Shown piece by piece: positions 23,495 through 38,735 of a stretch of 64,000 bases of DNA. The position numbers and the translations under genes were made by a program. The stretch comes from VAZQ01 sp963763365 (GTDB lineage Bacteria > Pseudomonadota > Alphaproteobacteria > Rhizobiales > Xanthobacteraceae). Each line of letters opens with the position of its first letter. Positions within the stretch are counted from its first letter, which is position 1. The notes beneath the pieces are model-generated. The model searched no databases and was not told the DNA's origin. It worked only from the letters and a program-made list of their open reading frames with translations. The stretch lies in NCBI GenBank assembly GCA_963763365.1, contig CAVXOE010000013.1, positions 6,992 through 70,991 of the forward strand, in the 5' to 3' direction.

Positions 23495-26400
23495 ATGGCG
23501 CCCAATCACGTCACGCTCGACGACAAATACGACCTGTCGAAAAGCCGGATTTTCGTCACCGGGTTCCAGGCGATCGTCCGCCTCTGCCTGATGCAGAAGG
23601 AGCGTGACCGCCGCGCCGGGGTCAATACGGCGGGCTATGTCACCGGTTATCGCGGCTCGCCGCTCGGCACGCTCGACCAGCAGTTCATCCGCGCGCAGCG
23701 CTCGCTCGACAAGTACGACATCAAGTTCCAGGCCGGCATCAACGAGGACATCGCCGCCACCGCGCTCTGGGGCACGCAGCAGGCCGAGCTGCGCGGCGAA
23801 GGCAAGTTCGACGGCGTTTTTGGGCTCTGGTACGGCAAGGGGCCGGGCGTCGACCGCACCGGCGACGTTTTTCGCCATGCCAATTTCGCCGGCACTTCGA
23901 AGCACGGCGGCGTGCTCGCGCTGATGGGCGACGACCATACGGCGGAATCCTCGACCACCGCGCACCAGTCCGAATATCACTTCATCGACGTGATGATCCC
24001 GATCCTGCATCCGGCGGGCGTGCAGGAGATTGTCGACTACGGCCTCTACGGCTGGGCGATGTCGCGCTACTGCGGCACCTGGGTGGCGCTCAAATCGATG
24101 CACGAGACGGTGGAGTCGACCGCCGTGATCGACGGCAGCGTGGAGCGGGTCAATATCGTCACGCCGACCGATTTCCAGATGCCGGAAGGCGGGCTCAACA
24201 TCCGCCTGCGCGATACGATCCTGGGCCAGGAAGCGCGGCTGCACGACTACAAGCGCGACGCCATGCTGGCGTTCGTGCGCGCCAACAAGCTCAACCGCTA
24301 CATCACCTCCGGCGGCCGCAACCCCAAGATCGGCATCATCACGGTCGGCAAGAGCTATCTCGACGTGCGCCAGGCGCTCGACGAACTCAGCCTCGACGAG
24401 GTCAAGTGCAACAACCTCGGCATCCGCCTCTACAAGATCGGCTGCCCGTGGCCGATCAGCCGGCAGGACCTCAAGCAGTTCGCCGAGGGTCTCGAGCTGA
24501 TCATCGTGGTCGAGGAGAAGCGCTCGCTGCTCGAAGTGCAGGTGCGCGAGGAACTTTACGGCACCGCCAACCAGCCGGTCTGCATCGGCAAGCGCGACGA
24601 GCAGGGCAACTGGCTGTTCCCGGTCAAGGGCTCGCTCGATCCCAACGATGTCGCGCTCTGTATCGGCGAGCGCATCCTCCAGCGCGTCGGGCCCAACGAG
24701 CAGATCGCCGCGGAGGTCGCGCGCCTGAAGGAGGCGCAGCGCGTCCTCGCCGAGACCAAGGACGTCGCGGTGCGCACGCCCTATTTCTGCTCGGGCTGCC
24801 CGCACAACACCTCGACGGTGGTGCCGGAAGGCATGCGCGCCTATGCGGGCATCGGCTGCCATTACATGGCACAGTGGATGGACCGCTCGACGCTCGGCTA
24901 CACGCAGATGGGCGGGGAGGGTGCCAACTGGATCGGCGAGGCGCCGTTCTCCAAGCGCAAGCACGTCTTCCAAAATCTCGGCGACGGCACCTACAACCAC
25001 TCGGGCTACATGGCGATCCGCGGCGCGATCGCGTCGGGCGTCAACATCACATACAAAATTTTGTTCAACGACGCAGTCGCGATGACCGGCGGCCAGGCCA
25101 ACGACGGCGGCCTCACGGTGCCGCAGATCGCCCGGCAGGTGACGGCCGAGGGCGCCAAGAAGGTCGTCGTCGTCACCGACGAGCCGTGGAAATATTCCAA
25201 GAACGAAGACTGGCCGAAGGGCCTTACCATCCATCACCGCGATGACCTCAATGAGGTGCAGAGGAGCCTCGCGGAGGTTCCGGGCGTCACGGTGCTGATC
25301 TACGACCAGACCTGCGCAGCCGAGAAGCGCCGGCGCAGGAAGCGCGGCACGTTCCCCGATCCCGACAAACGGGTCGTCATCAACGAACTGGTCTGCGAAG
25401 GCTGCGGCGACTGCGGCGTGAAGTCGAACTGCGTGTCGGTGCAGCCGCTGGAGACCGAATGGGGCCGCAAGCGCACCATTGACCAGTCGAGCTGCAACAA
25501 GGACTTCTCCTGCGTGCGGGGCTTCTGTCCGTCCTTCGTTACCGTGCACGGCGCGCAATTGAAGAAGGGCACGGGCGTCGCGGCCGGCCAGGCCGTCACG
25601 GAACTGCCCGAGCCGGCGCTGCCGCCGATCAACGGGACCTACGACATCATCGTCACCGGCGTCGGCGGCACCGGCGTCGTCACCATCGGCGGCATTCTCG
25701 GCATGGCGGCGCATCTCGAAGGCAAAGGCGTCGGCGTGCTCGACATGGCGGGCCTCGCGCAGAAGGGCGGCGCGGTCTACAGCCACATGCGCATCGCCGA
25801 GCGGCCGGAGGACATCCACGCCATCCGCATCGCCGCCGCGAGCGCCGAACTGGTGCTCGGCGGCGACATCGTCGTGGCCGGCAACAAGAAGGTGCTGGCC
25901 GCCGTCAAGCACGGCAAGACCGACATGGTGATCAACACCGCCGAGTTCCTGCCCGGCGACTTCACCCGCAACGCCGACTTCTCGCTGCCCACCGAGCGGC
26001 TCAAGCGCGCCATCCTGAAAGATGCCGGACCCGAAAAGACGCACTTCATCGATGCGTCGCGCGCCGCGAGCGCGCTGTTCGGCAATACGGTCGGCGCCAA
26101 CATCTTCATGGTCGGCTTCGCTTATCAGATCGGCGCGATTCCGCTCGCGGCCGCATCGATCGAGCAGGCGATCGAACTCAACGGCGAGGCGGTCGCGATG
26201 AACAAGGCGGCCTTCCATTGGGGCCGCCGCGCCGCGCTCGATCCCAAGACGGTCGAGGCGCTGGTCAAGCCGGCGCCCGAGGCGACGAGCGATGCGCGGC
26301 GGCTCTCGCAGTCACTCGACGAGACGGTCGAGCGACGCGTCGCGTTCCTGACCGCCTATCAGAGCGGCCGCTACGCCCGGCGCTACCGCGGGCTCGTCGA

Positions 26401-26977
26401 GAAGGCGAAGGCGGCCGAAACCGAGAAGGCGCCCGGCCGCAGCGGCTTCGCCGACGCGGTGGCGCGCTATCTGTTCAAGCTGATGGCCTACAAGGACGAG
26501 TACGAGGTCGCGCGGCTCTATAGCGACGGCGCGTTCGTGAAGCAGGTCAACGGCGAACTCGGCGGTGAGAACCTGCGCTTCCACGTGCATCTTGCTCCCC
26601 CGCTGCTCGCCCGCACCGACAAGGCGACCGGCGAGCCGAAGAAGATGACGTTCGGCCCCTGGATCTTCGCGCTGTTCGGCGTGCTGGCGAAGTTCAAGTT
26701 CCTGCGCGGCACGTTCCTCGACCCGTTCGGCTATTCGGTCGAGCGCAAGACCGAACGTCAGCTCGTGCGCGACTACGAGGCGATGCTGAAGGAGGTCTTC
26801 GACAAGCTCACGCCCGAGAACCACGCTCTCGCTGTTGGGCTCGCCGCCATCCCGGAAAAAATTCGCGGCTTCGGCCACGTCAAACTGCGCCATCTCAAAG
26901 CCGCCAAGGCCGACGAGGCCGCATTGTTCGAGCAGTTCCGCGCCGGTCCGGCGCCATTGCTCAAGGCGGCGGAATAG
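23495..26977 (+). CDS. fused indolepyruvate ferredoxin oxidoreductase
   Basis: A 1160-residue enzyme carrying the alpha (TPP/transketolase-like) and gamma (POR) parts in one chain, the large fused form found in proteobacteria. It oxidatively decarboxylates indolepyruvate and related aryl- or branched-chain 2-oxoacids to acyl-CoA. N-terminal VTGYRGSPLGTLD and AGINEDIAATALWGTQQ mark the first domain. FCSGCPHNTST and GIGCHYMAQWMD belong to the TPP domain. A cysteine cluster in CEGCGDCG, SSCNKDFSC and RGFCPSF could hold an iron-sulfur centre. VTGVGGTGVVTIGGILG starts the gamma domain. The ATG at 23495 matches the family N-terminus. Confidence 0.9.
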   Translation: MAPNHVTLDDKYDLSKSRIFVTGFQAIVRLCLMQKERDRRAGVNTAGYVTGYRGSPLGTLDQQFIRAQRSLDKYDIKFQAGINEDIAATALWGTQQAELRGEGKFDGVFGLWYGKGPGVDRTGDVFRHANFAGTSKHGGVLALMGDDHTAESSTTAHQSEYHFIDVMIPILHPAGVQEIVDYGLYGWAMSRYCGTWVALKSMHETVESTAVIDGSVERVNIVTPTDFQMPEGGLNIRLRDTILGQEARLHDYKRDAMLAFVRANKLNRYITSGGRNPKIGIITVGKSYLDVRQALDELSLDEVKCNNLGIRLYKIGCPWPISRQDLKQFAEGLELIIVVEEKRSLLEVQVREELYGTANQPVCIGKRDEQGNWLFPVKGSLDPNDVALCIGERILQRVGPNEQIAAEVARLKEAQRVLAETKDVAVRTPYFCSGCPHNTSTVVPEGMRAYAGIGCHYMAQWMDRSTLGYTQMGGEGANWIGEAPFSKRKHVFQNLGDGTYNHSGYMAIRGAIASGVNITYKILFNDAVAMTGGQANDGGLTVPQIARQVTAEGAKKVVVVTDEPWKYSKNEDWPKGLTIHHRDDLNEVQRSLAEVPGVTVLIYDQTCAAEKRRRRKRGTFPDPDKRVVINELVCEGCGDCGVKSNCVSVQPLETEWGRKRTIDQSSCNKDFSCVRGFCPSFVTVHGAQLKKGTGVAAGQAVTELPEPALPPINGTYDIIVTGVGGTGVVTIGGILGMAAHLEGKGVGVLDMAGLAQKGGAVYSHMRIAERPEDIHAIRIAAASAELVLGGDIVVAGNKKVLAAVKHGKTDMVINTAEFLPGDFTRNADFSLPTERLKRAILKDAGPEKTHFIDASRAASALFGNTVGANIFMVGFAYQIGAIPLAAASIEQAIELNGEAVAMNKAAFHWGRRAALDPKTVEALVKPAPEATSDARRLSQSLDETVERRVAFLTAYQSGRYARRYRGLVEKAKAAETEKAPGRSGFADAVARYLFKLMAYKDEYEVARLYSDGAFVKQVNGELGGENLRFHVHLAPPLLARTDKATGEPKKMTFGPWIFALFGVLAKFKFLRGTFLDPFGYSVERKTERQLVRDYEAMLKEVFDKLTPENHALAVGLAAIPEKIRGFGHVKLRHLKAAKADEAALFEQFRAGPAPLLKAAE

Positions 26978-26995
26978 GTGGAGAGCACATTGCCC

Positions 26996-27502
26996 ATGCC
27001 TGCGCCCATATTTTCATTGCGCAAGATCGTGTTCGCTCTCTGCATCGCCGGCGCCGTCGCGGGCGGCGCCCAGGCCGAGGACCGCACGCTCCCGCAAACC
27101 CTGACGATCGGCTACGAGCACGAGGGCAAGATCGACGCCAGCCACCAAGCCTGCCTCGCCCTGGTGAAGGAAATCACCGAGTGGAATGCCGCCGAGACTG
27201 AGAAGGGCGCCAAGACCGTCTGTGCCGCGCGCCAGCGTCATGTCGAGGCCTACGGCGCGCTGCAGGCCAACTACCGGAATTTCATCAAGGCCTTCTCGGC
27301 CGACCGGCGGCTCAGCCTTCCGGAATCGGTCGCAAGCTTCAAGACGCTGGTGAAGGCCTGCATCGACCACAAGACCGGCCTGACCACTGGCGGCCATAAC
27401 ATCATGATCGACGTGATCGAGAACGACATCGTCGCGTCCTGCCTGACGCTCGGCTCCAACCTGCTCAAGGACGAGACCGCGAAATACAACGCGCCGCGCT
27501 GA
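26996..27502 (+). CDS. small secreted hypothetical protein
   Basis: A protein of about 168 residues with an N-terminal signal peptide (KIVFALCIAGAVAGG, cleavage near AQAED). The mature part has four cysteines, in HQACLALV, KTVCAARQ, VKACIDHK and VASCLTLG, which could form two disulfides in the periplasm. A GTG at 26978 is an alternative start directly after the previous gene. It may be cotranscribed with the oxidoreductase. No family is recognised. Confidence 0.6.
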   Translation: MPAPIFSLRKIVFALCIAGAVAGGAQAEDRTLPQTLTIGYEHEGKIDASHQACLALVKEITEWNAAETEKGAKTVCAARQRHVEAYGALQANYRNFIKAFSADRRLSLPESVASFKTLVKACIDHKTGLTTGGHNIMIDVIENDIVASCLTLGSNLLKDETAKYNAPR

Positions 27503-27648
27503 GCCGGATCGCTGAGTTCGCAATGGATCAACCGCATTTGGTATGCTCGCGCGGGGCGAGGGGACGCCGTGGCGCGCTCGCATGCCACATGCGATGGCCT
27601 CACCTTGCAAGTGTAGGGTAGAGAGACGGGCGTTTGCGGAGGAAACGA

Positions 27649-28632
27649 ATGAGATCGACCTATCGTTGCACGCGCGCTGCGCTGGCGCTTGCCGCGCTTA
27701 TAGCCTGCGCGCCGGCGCTGGCGCAGAGCTATCCGACGCGGCCGATCACCATCGTCCTGCCGATCGCCGCCGGGACCGGGATGGACATCATTGTCCGGAT
27801 GTACGCGGAGCAGTTGTCGCATCGCCTGGGCAAGCCCGTGATCATCGAGAACAAGCCGGGCGCCGGGCTGACGCTGGCACCTTCGGCGTTCGCAACCGCG
27901 CCGGCCGACGGCTACACGCTGATGGTCGGCGTCACCGGCACGTTCGCGACGTTCCCGGTGCTCTACAAGAAGCTCAACTACGACCCGAAGGATTTCACGC
28001 CGATCGCGCTCTACGTGAAGTCGCCTTTCGTGCTGGTGGTCAATCCCGATCTGCCGGTCCATTCCGCATTGGACTTCATCAAGCTCGCCAAGGAGAAGGC
28101 GCCGCCGCTCACCTACAGCACGCCCGGCGCCGGGACGATGCAGCATCTCGCGGTCGAATCCATCAAGCAGCGCTTCGGCTTCGACCTGACGCAGGTGCCC
28201 TATCGCAACACCGCGCAATCGGTGACCGACATCGCGGCCGGGCACGTCAACTCCGGCATGGCGGAGGCGGGTGCCTCGGTCCCGCTGATCAAGGAAGGCA
28301 AGCTGCGTGCGCTTGCGGTCACCGCCGCAAACAGGTTCGCCACCTTGCCGGACGTGCCGCCGTTCGCGGAGGCGGCCGATGCGCCCGGCTTCGAGGCGGT
28401 GTCGTGGCACGTGCTGGTGGCTCCCGCCGCCACGCCGCGCGAGATCGTCGAACGGCTGCATGCCGAGATGAAGCAGATCATGGCCGCGCCCGAGATCGCG
28501 CGACAGATCTCGCAGCTCGGCCTGATTCCGTTCGACACGCCGTCGATCCCCGAGATGCAGGCCTACATCAAGTCCGACCAGGAGAAATGGGGCACGATCG
28601 TGCGCAAGCTCGGTCTCGCCGGCACGCAGTGA
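27649..28632 (+). CDS. Bug-family (TctC-like) tripartite tricarboxylate transporter binding protein
   Basis: A 327-residue periplasmic binding protein: signal peptide ALALAALIACAPALAQ, then the family start YPTRPITIVLPIAAGTGMD. Other hallmarks are VIIENKPGAGLTL, ADGYTLMVG and VPYRNTAQSVTDIAAGHV. The ATG at 27649 follows GGAGGAAACGA. No TctA/TctB membrane genes are adjacent, as is usual for the expanded Bug family. The ligand is probably a carboxylate but is not defined. Confidence 0.88.
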   Translation: MRSTYRCTRAALALAALIACAPALAQSYPTRPITIVLPIAAGTGMDIIVRMYAEQLSHRLGKPVIIENKPGAGLTLAPSAFATAPADGYTLMVGVTGTFATFPVLYKKLNYDPKDFTPIALYVKSPFVLVVNPDLPVHSALDFIKLAKEKAPPLTYSTPGAGTMQHLAVESIKQRFGFDLTQVPYRNTAQSVTDIAAGHVNSGMAEAGASVPLIKEGKLRALAVTAANRFATLPDVPPFAEAADAPGFEAVSWHVLVAPAATPREIVERLHAEMKQIMAAPEIARQISQLGLIPFDTPSIPEMQAYIKSDQEKWGTIVRKLGLAGTQ

Positions 28633-28663
28633 CGCGCAATCGCCTGTGGGCTTCGGAGAAGCT

Positions 28664-29629
28664 ATGAAGCAGAAAACAATCGCCGCTTTAGCCGTGTTCG
28701 TCGCGCACCTGCTCGCACTTCCAAGCGCGCAGGCTTATCCGGACCGGCCGATCAAGCTGGTGGTGGCGTCTCCCGCCGGCTCACCTCCGGATGTCATGGC
28801 GCGGCTCTTGTCCGACAAGATGGCGGCGGCGCTCGGACAGCCCGTGGTCGTCGACAACCGCCCCGGAGCGGGAGGCACGATCGGTGCGCGATCGGTCGCG
28901 GCCGCGGAGCCTGACGGCTACACGCTGCTGCTGGGCAGCACGAGCACGCTGCTCATCGCGCCCGCGACCTACAAGAACGCCGGATACAACGCCGGGACAT
29001 TCGCGCCGGTCGCCCGTATCGCCGACAGCAGCGAAGTGCTCGCCGTGCATCCGTCGGTTTCCGTCAAGTCCGTGGCCGAACTGGTCAGCCTGGCGAAGTC
29101 CCGGCCGGATGCGCTCAACTTCGCCTCGGCCGGGAATGGAACGCTTCCGCATATCGAAGGCGAACTGCTGAAGGCGCGTGCGCAGATCGAGATGAACCAC
29201 GTGCCGTATCGCGGCGGCGGCAACGCGCTGACGGGCCTGCTGGCCGGACAGGTGCAGGTGCTCTTCTCCACCCTGACGCAGATGCTCCCGTATATCCGGG
29301 ACGGCGGTCTGCGGGGATTGGCGGTGACGAGCGCGGCCCGCAGCCCGCTTGCGCCTGACATTCCGACCATGGTCGAGAGCGGGTTCGATCAGTTCGTCGT
29401 GACGTCCATATCGGCGCTGGTTGCTCCGCCCGGCACTCCGATCGAGATCAGGCGGCGGCTCAATGAAACGGTGACAAGTGCGCTCGCTTCGGACGAGGTC
29501 AAGCAGACGCTGTCGAGAATAGGCGGCGAGGCGCGGCCGGCGTCGCCGGAGGAACTCGCTGCTTACCTGGCGGAAGAGCAACCGCGCTGGGCACGCATCA
29601 TCGAGGCCACGCGGATCGCGGTCGATTGA
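28664..29629 (+). CDS. second Bug-family (TctC-like) binding protein
   Basis: A 321-residue periplasmic binding protein with signal peptide LAVFVAHLLALPSAQA and family motifs YPDRPIKLVVASPAGSPPD, VVVDNRPGAGGTIGA, PDGYTLLLGS and VPYRGGGNALTGLLAGQV. GGAGAAGCT directly precedes ATG 28664. It lies 31 bases after another Bug gene but is clearly diverged from it, so the pair probably binds different carboxylates. It is convergent with a broken FAD monooxygenase gene. Confidence 0.88.
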   Translation: MKQKTIAALAVFVAHLLALPSAQAYPDRPIKLVVASPAGSPPDVMARLLSDKMAAALGQPVVVDNRPGAGGTIGARSVAAAEPDGYTLLLGSTSTLLIAPATYKNAGYNAGTFAPVARIADSSEVLAVHPSVSVKSVAELVSLAKSRPDALNFASAGNGTLPHIEGELLKARAQIEMNHVPYRGGGNALTGLLAGQVQVLFSTLTQMLPYIRDGGLRGLAVTSAARSPLAPDIPTMVESGFDQFVVTSISALVAPPGTPIEIRRRLNETVTSALASDEVKQTLSRIGGEARPASPEELAAYLAEEQPRWARIIEATRIAVD

Positions 29630-29644
29630 GGGACGGGCGGCCGC

Positions 29645-30851
29645 TCAAGCCGCGTAGGCGGTGGGAACGACAGGCTCTTTGTCCCATTCCTCGACGGGAT
29701 CGTAACCCCAGACCCATTCGGAACTGCCGTGCACGCTGCCTTGGCCGGCAGCGATCGACTCCTTCTGCGCGGTGGCATCGCGCATGTGCTTGAAGCGGGC
29801 ATTGGAGAACGAAAGCCGCTGCACGCCGTGCACGCGCGGGATACGGATGCGGCGGAAATTGGCGAAGGCGTCGGCCGGATCGCGGCAAGCATCGAGCCAG
29901 CGTGCAAGGACGTAGGCGTCCTCGAACGCCTGGCAGGCGCCTTGCCCGGCGTTGGGCAGCATGGCGTGCGCCGCGTCGCCGATGAGCTGGATGCGGCCGC
30001 GGCCCCAATTCTGCGTGAGGGGGCGCGTGAAGAGGCCCCATTTCGAGCATTCGGTCACGAGGCTCAGCAGCTTCTTCAGCCGCGGCTCGGGGCTGGGAAA
30101 GCTCAACCGCATTTCATCGGGATCGCCGCGAGTCGACCAGCCTTCCTCGACCCATTTGTCCGTGTCCTGTTGGGTGACGATGTTCACGAGCTTCCTGGCG
30201 CGAATGTAATAGCCCAGCAGATGGCAGCCCGGCCCGACCCACTGGATATGGCCCGTCGGTTCGAGCACCTCCTCGGGCACGTCGCTCCCGTCGAGGAGAG
30301 CACGCCACACCATCTGACCGGTGTAGGTCGGATTGTCGGCGCCATACAACGCGTGACGGATGACCGAGCGCACGCCGTCGGCGCCGATCACGAACTCGGA
30401 TTCGACGCGGGCACCGTTGTCGAATGCGAGAACGATACGATCGCTTTGCTCCTCGATCCCTGTCAGGCGGTGTCCCAAATGAATGGCGCTGCGATCGAGT
30501 CCGCTCGCGAGAGCGTCCAGCAAGTCGGCGCGGTGAAAGCTGTAGTAGGGAGCACCGTACCGCGACCGCCGCCTTGTGCCGGTCGCTGAATTCGAGGAAT
30601 TCACCCGTCTGCATGTTGCGGGTGTACATCCCGGGCGACGAGTACCCGACGGCGGCGACCTTGTCGCCGACACCGATCGCGCGCAGCGCTTTGACGGCTT
30701 GCGGACTTGAGTTGACCGCGGCACCGATCTCGCCCAGGGCCGGGGCGGCCTCGAACACCTCCGCCGCGATCCCGAACGTCTTCAGCGCATTCGCGGCCGC
30801 AAGCCCGGCTAATCCGCCGCCGACGATCGCTACCCTACAGCTTGATGACAT
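29645..30851 (-). pseudogene. FAD-dependent aromatic monooxygenase, one frameshift
   Basis: Two frames together make a class A flavoprotein monooxygenase of about 400 residues, salicylate or 3-hydroxybenzoate hydroxylase-like. The N-terminal frame starts at ATG 30851 (GGAGGGACGA just upstream) with the FAD motif VAIVGGGLAGLAAANAL. The C-terminal frame carries the DG motif (FVIGADGVRSVIR) and GD motif (IQLIGDAAHAMLPNAGQG). They join near 30563-30575, between FSDRHKAA and RYGAPYYSFHRADLL, by a one-base indel. Otherwise the gene looks intact, so this could be a sequencing error. Confidence 0.75.
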
Positions 30852-31024
30852 TCGTCCCTCCAGACACTCGCCGGGTGGTTCTCTACTCATCACTCAATAC
30901 TCAACGCCCAGGTGGCACTCTTCTTGTAATTCCGCCGTGGCCGGTCCGCACCGGCAGCACTTGCCCATGGCTAAACAGAAATGGCAAACTGTCGACGCGG
31001 CTCGACAGCAATGAAGGGATGATA

Positions 31025-31414
31025 ATGAAAACGTGCGTCACCATCGCACTATCCATGCTGGCAGGTATCGCGGTTGGCGTGGCCGCGGTTCAGGGTTTGC
31101 GCGCACAGTCCAAGCCGCCCGCCTATGTGATCGCAGAAGTCGAGGTGACGGATCAAGACGGCTACGCGAAGGAATACCTCTCGCGAAGCGTAAGATCGAT
31201 CAACGAAGAAGGTGGAGGAAAATTCCTGTCGCGCGGTGGCAAAGCTATATCGATCAGGGGTGAGCCGCCGAAGCGCATCGTTCTATTTGCGTTCGAGAAT
31301 ATTGATAGGGCGCAAGCTGCATTTGCTTCTCCGGGATACGCGGAAGCTTACGCGCACGGAGAAAAGTACGCCAAATTCCGTATCTACGCGGTTGAAGGCC
31401 TGCCACAGCAGTAA
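31025..31414 (+). CDS. DUF1330-domain exported small protein
   Basis: A 129-residue protein with an N-terminal signal or anchor segment (VTIALSMLAGIAVGVAA) and a DUF1330 dimeric alpha-beta-barrel domain. Typical text is YVIAEVEVTDQDGYAKEYL, GGKFLSRGGKA and FENIDRAQAAFASPGYAE. AAGGG lies at good spacing before ATG 31025; ATG 31019 is also possible. Function unknown. It diverges from the FAD monooxygenase gene. Confidence 0.7.
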   Translation: MKTCVTIALSMLAGIAVGVAAVQGLRAQSKPPAYVIAEVEVTDQDGYAKEYLSRSVRSINEEGGGKFLSRGGKAISIRGEPPKRIVLFAFENIDRAQAAFASPGYAEAYAHGEKYAKFRIYAVEGLPQQ

Positions 31415-31451
31415 TTCGAGGCGCAGTCGTGCCGACAGCTCGGCGCGCCGC

Positions 31452-32898
31452 TCACCGCGGCAGCAGCGTCGAGCCCATCAGGAACTTGTCGACCGCGTGC
31501 GCGGCCTGGCGGCCTTCGCGGATCGCCCACACCACCAGCGACTGGCCGCGCCGCATGTCGCCGGCGGCGAATACCTTCGGGTTGGAGCTCTGGTAGCTCA
31601 GCATGTCGGCCTTGACGTTGCCGCGCTGATCGAGCGCCAAGCCCAGCGACTTGATCATGCCGTCGTGCACCGGATGCACGAAGCCCATCGCCAGGAGGAC
31701 GAGATCGGCCTTGACGTCGAACTCGGTGCCGTGGACCGGCTTGAATTTGTCGTCGACGTGCGCGCAGTGCAGCGTCTTGACCACGCCGTTCTCGCCCGAG
31801 AAGCGCACCGTGCCGACCGCGAAATCGCGCTCGACGCCTTCCTCGTGGCTCGACGAGGTGCGCAGCTTCAGCGGCCAGAACGGCCAGGTGAGCATCTTGT
31901 TCTCGTGCTCGGGCGGTTGCGGCATGATCTCGAAATTGGTGACCGACAGCGCGCCCTGGCGAATTGACGTTCCGATGCAGTCGGAGCCGGTGTCGCCACC
32001 GCCGACCACCACGACGTGCTTGCCGGCGGCGAGGATCGGCTCGCTGCCGTCGGCGGCTTCCCCGCTCACGCGGCGGTTCTGCTGCGGCAGGAACTCCATC
32101 GCGAAATGCACGCCCTTGAGGTCGCGGCCGGGGATCGGCAGGTCGCGCGCCTTTTCGGCGCCGCCGGTCAGCACGACGGCGTCATGTCCGGCGACGAGCT
32201 TCTCGGCCGGGACGTTCACGCCGACATGCGCGCCGTAGTGGAAGGTGACGCCCTCCGCCTCCATCTGGCGCGACGCGGCGGTCGACGTAGTGCTTCTCCA
32301 TCTTGAAATCGGGGATGCCGTAGCGCATCAGGCCGCCGGCCTTGGCGAATTTCTCGAACAGGTGCACGTCGTGGCCGGCGCGTGCGAGTTGCTGCGCGCA
32401 GGCCATGCCGGCCGGTCCCGAACCGACGACGGCGACCTTCTTGCCGGTCTTGATACTCGGCGGCTCGGGCTTCACCCAGCCCTGCTCGTAGGCGCGGTCG
32501 ACGATCGCGCATTCGATCGTCTTGATGGCCACCGGGTTGTCGTCGATGTTGAGCGTGCAGGACGCCTCGCACGGCGCCGGGCAGACGCGGCCGGTCACTT
32601 CCGGGAAATTGTTGGTCGAATGCAGGTTGCGCGCGGCCTCCTGCCAGTGGCCGCGATAGACCAGATCGTTCCAGTCCGGGATCTGGTTGTTCACCGGGCA
32701 GCCGGTCGGCGCGCCGGTCAGCGCGTTCGAGCCGTGGCAATACGGTACGCCGCAATCCATGCAGCGCGCCGCCTGCTTCTTCGTCTCGTCCTCGGGCAGC
32801 GGCAGAACGAATTCGTGCCAATGCTTGATGCGCGCTTCGACCGGCTCGTAGTCGCGGTCTTCGCGTTCGAACTCGAGGAAACCCGTAACCTTGCCCAT
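31452..32898 (-). CDS. gltD: glutamate synthase small subunit GltD, apparent frameshift
   Basis: The NADPH-binding small subunit of GOGAT, about 482 residues. It passes electrons from NADPH to GltB for glutamate formation from glutamine and 2-oxoglutarate. The N-terminal frame (ATG 32898) has the iron-sulfur cysteines RCMDCGVPYCH, GCPVNN and CPAPCEASC plus the FAD motif VAVVGSGPAGMACAQ. The C-terminal frame has the NADP motif VVVVGGGDTGSDC and ends KVFAAGDMRRGQSLVV. The frames change at about 32265-32280, between KHYVDRR and RQMEAEGVTFHY. It lies 35 bases after gltB, which is also frameshifted. A sequencing or assembly error is more likely than loss of the enzyme. Confidence 0.85.
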
Positions 32899-32933
32899 CC
32901 GCCCTACAGTCTACGTCGCGTGGTCGTCGCGCA

Positions 32934-37632
<4,699 letters not shown>

Positions 37633-38090
37633 GCCGGTCCTCGCCTCTCGCGGCACATTCGTGAGCGCCGCAATCAAAACAGCAAATTGCCGCTTCGGCT
37701 TTTGCGGCGCGGGATGCGCCTTCGCACCGCAACGCCCACCGCCCATGCTGGTTTGCTCAAGACAGCCGGGCCGCAAGCCAGCCTCGGAGATCGTGCGGCC
37801 AACTGGGACAGCAATACTGTCCTAACATACCTTTGCAAATTCTAATCTTGCAGACAAGGGTTCGCCTAATGGGAAATGCGGCTTTCTTGCCGATAATTTC
37901 CGCAACGCGCGCGGTCGGAGCACTGTTCTTGATCTGAGGTCGCCGTGGGCTGAAAGAGCCGTCGAATATTGACCGCGGTTTTCGTTTCGCCGATGCTCTG
38001 CCGCGCAACGAACCCGCCCCACCAGACTGCCCACACAGCCGCGGGTTTCTTGGTGCGTTGATCGCGCACCGCCGGATCGATGGACCCTTC
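37633..38090. other. divergent promoter region between gltB and DoxX gene
   Basis: A 458-base region separates leftward gltB from the rightward DoxX-family gene and must hold both promoters. It is AT-richer around 37810-37900. I see no RNA gene, and no operator stands out clearly enough to name. Confidence 0.35.
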
Positions 38091-38657
38091 ATGACCGATA
38101 TTGCAGCGCGCTCAAAACCAGCGCCGGCCCCGGCACCACGCCGCCGCTCGCTGATGGCATCGATCATGAGCGTGCTTCTGCCCTACGCGCTGGTTGCGCT
38201 CGCGCTCCGCCTGCTCATGGCGCGCGTTTTCTTCCTGTCGGGCCAGTCGAAGATCGACGGAATGATCCTCAACTTCAACGTCAAGGGCATGGAATTCCCC
38301 GTCGTGCTGCCGACGCAGATCAAGCAGTCGACATTCCAGCTCTTCGAAACCCAATTCGCCAATCTCCCGTATGATCTGAAGATTCCCTCGTCGATCATCG
38401 CCTACGTCTTCACCTATGCGGAATTCCTGCTGCCGATCTGCCTGGTGCTGGGCTTCCTGACCCGCTTTTCCGCGCTGGTGCTGTTGGCCATGACGGTGCT
38501 GGCCGCGATCTACATCGCGCCCGCGGACTTATGGTCGACCTATGTCTACTGGGCGGCCATTCTGCTGGTGCTGCTGTCGCTCGGTCCGGGCGCCATCTCG
38601 TTCGACGCGCTGATCGGCTGGCTCTACCGGCGGGACAAGGCTGCGGAATACCGCTGA
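38091..38657 (+). CDS. DoxX-family membrane protein
   Basis: A 188-residue inner-membrane protein with four hydrophobic segments in a DoxX arrangement: ALALRLLMARVFFLSGQSKID, then AYVFTYAEFLLPICLVLGFLT, then ALVLLAMTVLAAIYIA and a last helix. A TTG-started frame reaches back to 38058, but the ATG at 38091 is a more natural start. Family members are linked to thiosulfate:quinone oxidoreductase or redox stress; the role here is unknown. Confidence 0.75.
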   Translation: MTDIAARSKPAPAPAPRRRSLMASIMSVLLPYALVALALRLLMARVFFLSGQSKIDGMILNFNVKGMEFPVVLPTQIKQSTFQLFETQFANLPYDLKIPSSIIAYVFTYAEFLLPICLVLGFLTRFSALVLLAMTVLAAIYIAPADLWSTYVYWAAILLVLLSLGPGAISFDALIGWLYRRDKAAEYR

Positions 38658-38735
38658 TTATTGGCGCCCCGGATCTAGGCGAGCAGAGCGATTGACTGGC
38701 GCCGCAACCATCAAAGCAAGCACAGGGCGGTCTTC

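Noticed and set aside
23369..26218. 949-codon minus-strand open frame opposite the indolepyruvate oxidoreductase
   Set aside because: Low-complexity antisense composition with no motifs. The plus-strand enzyme is unmistakable.
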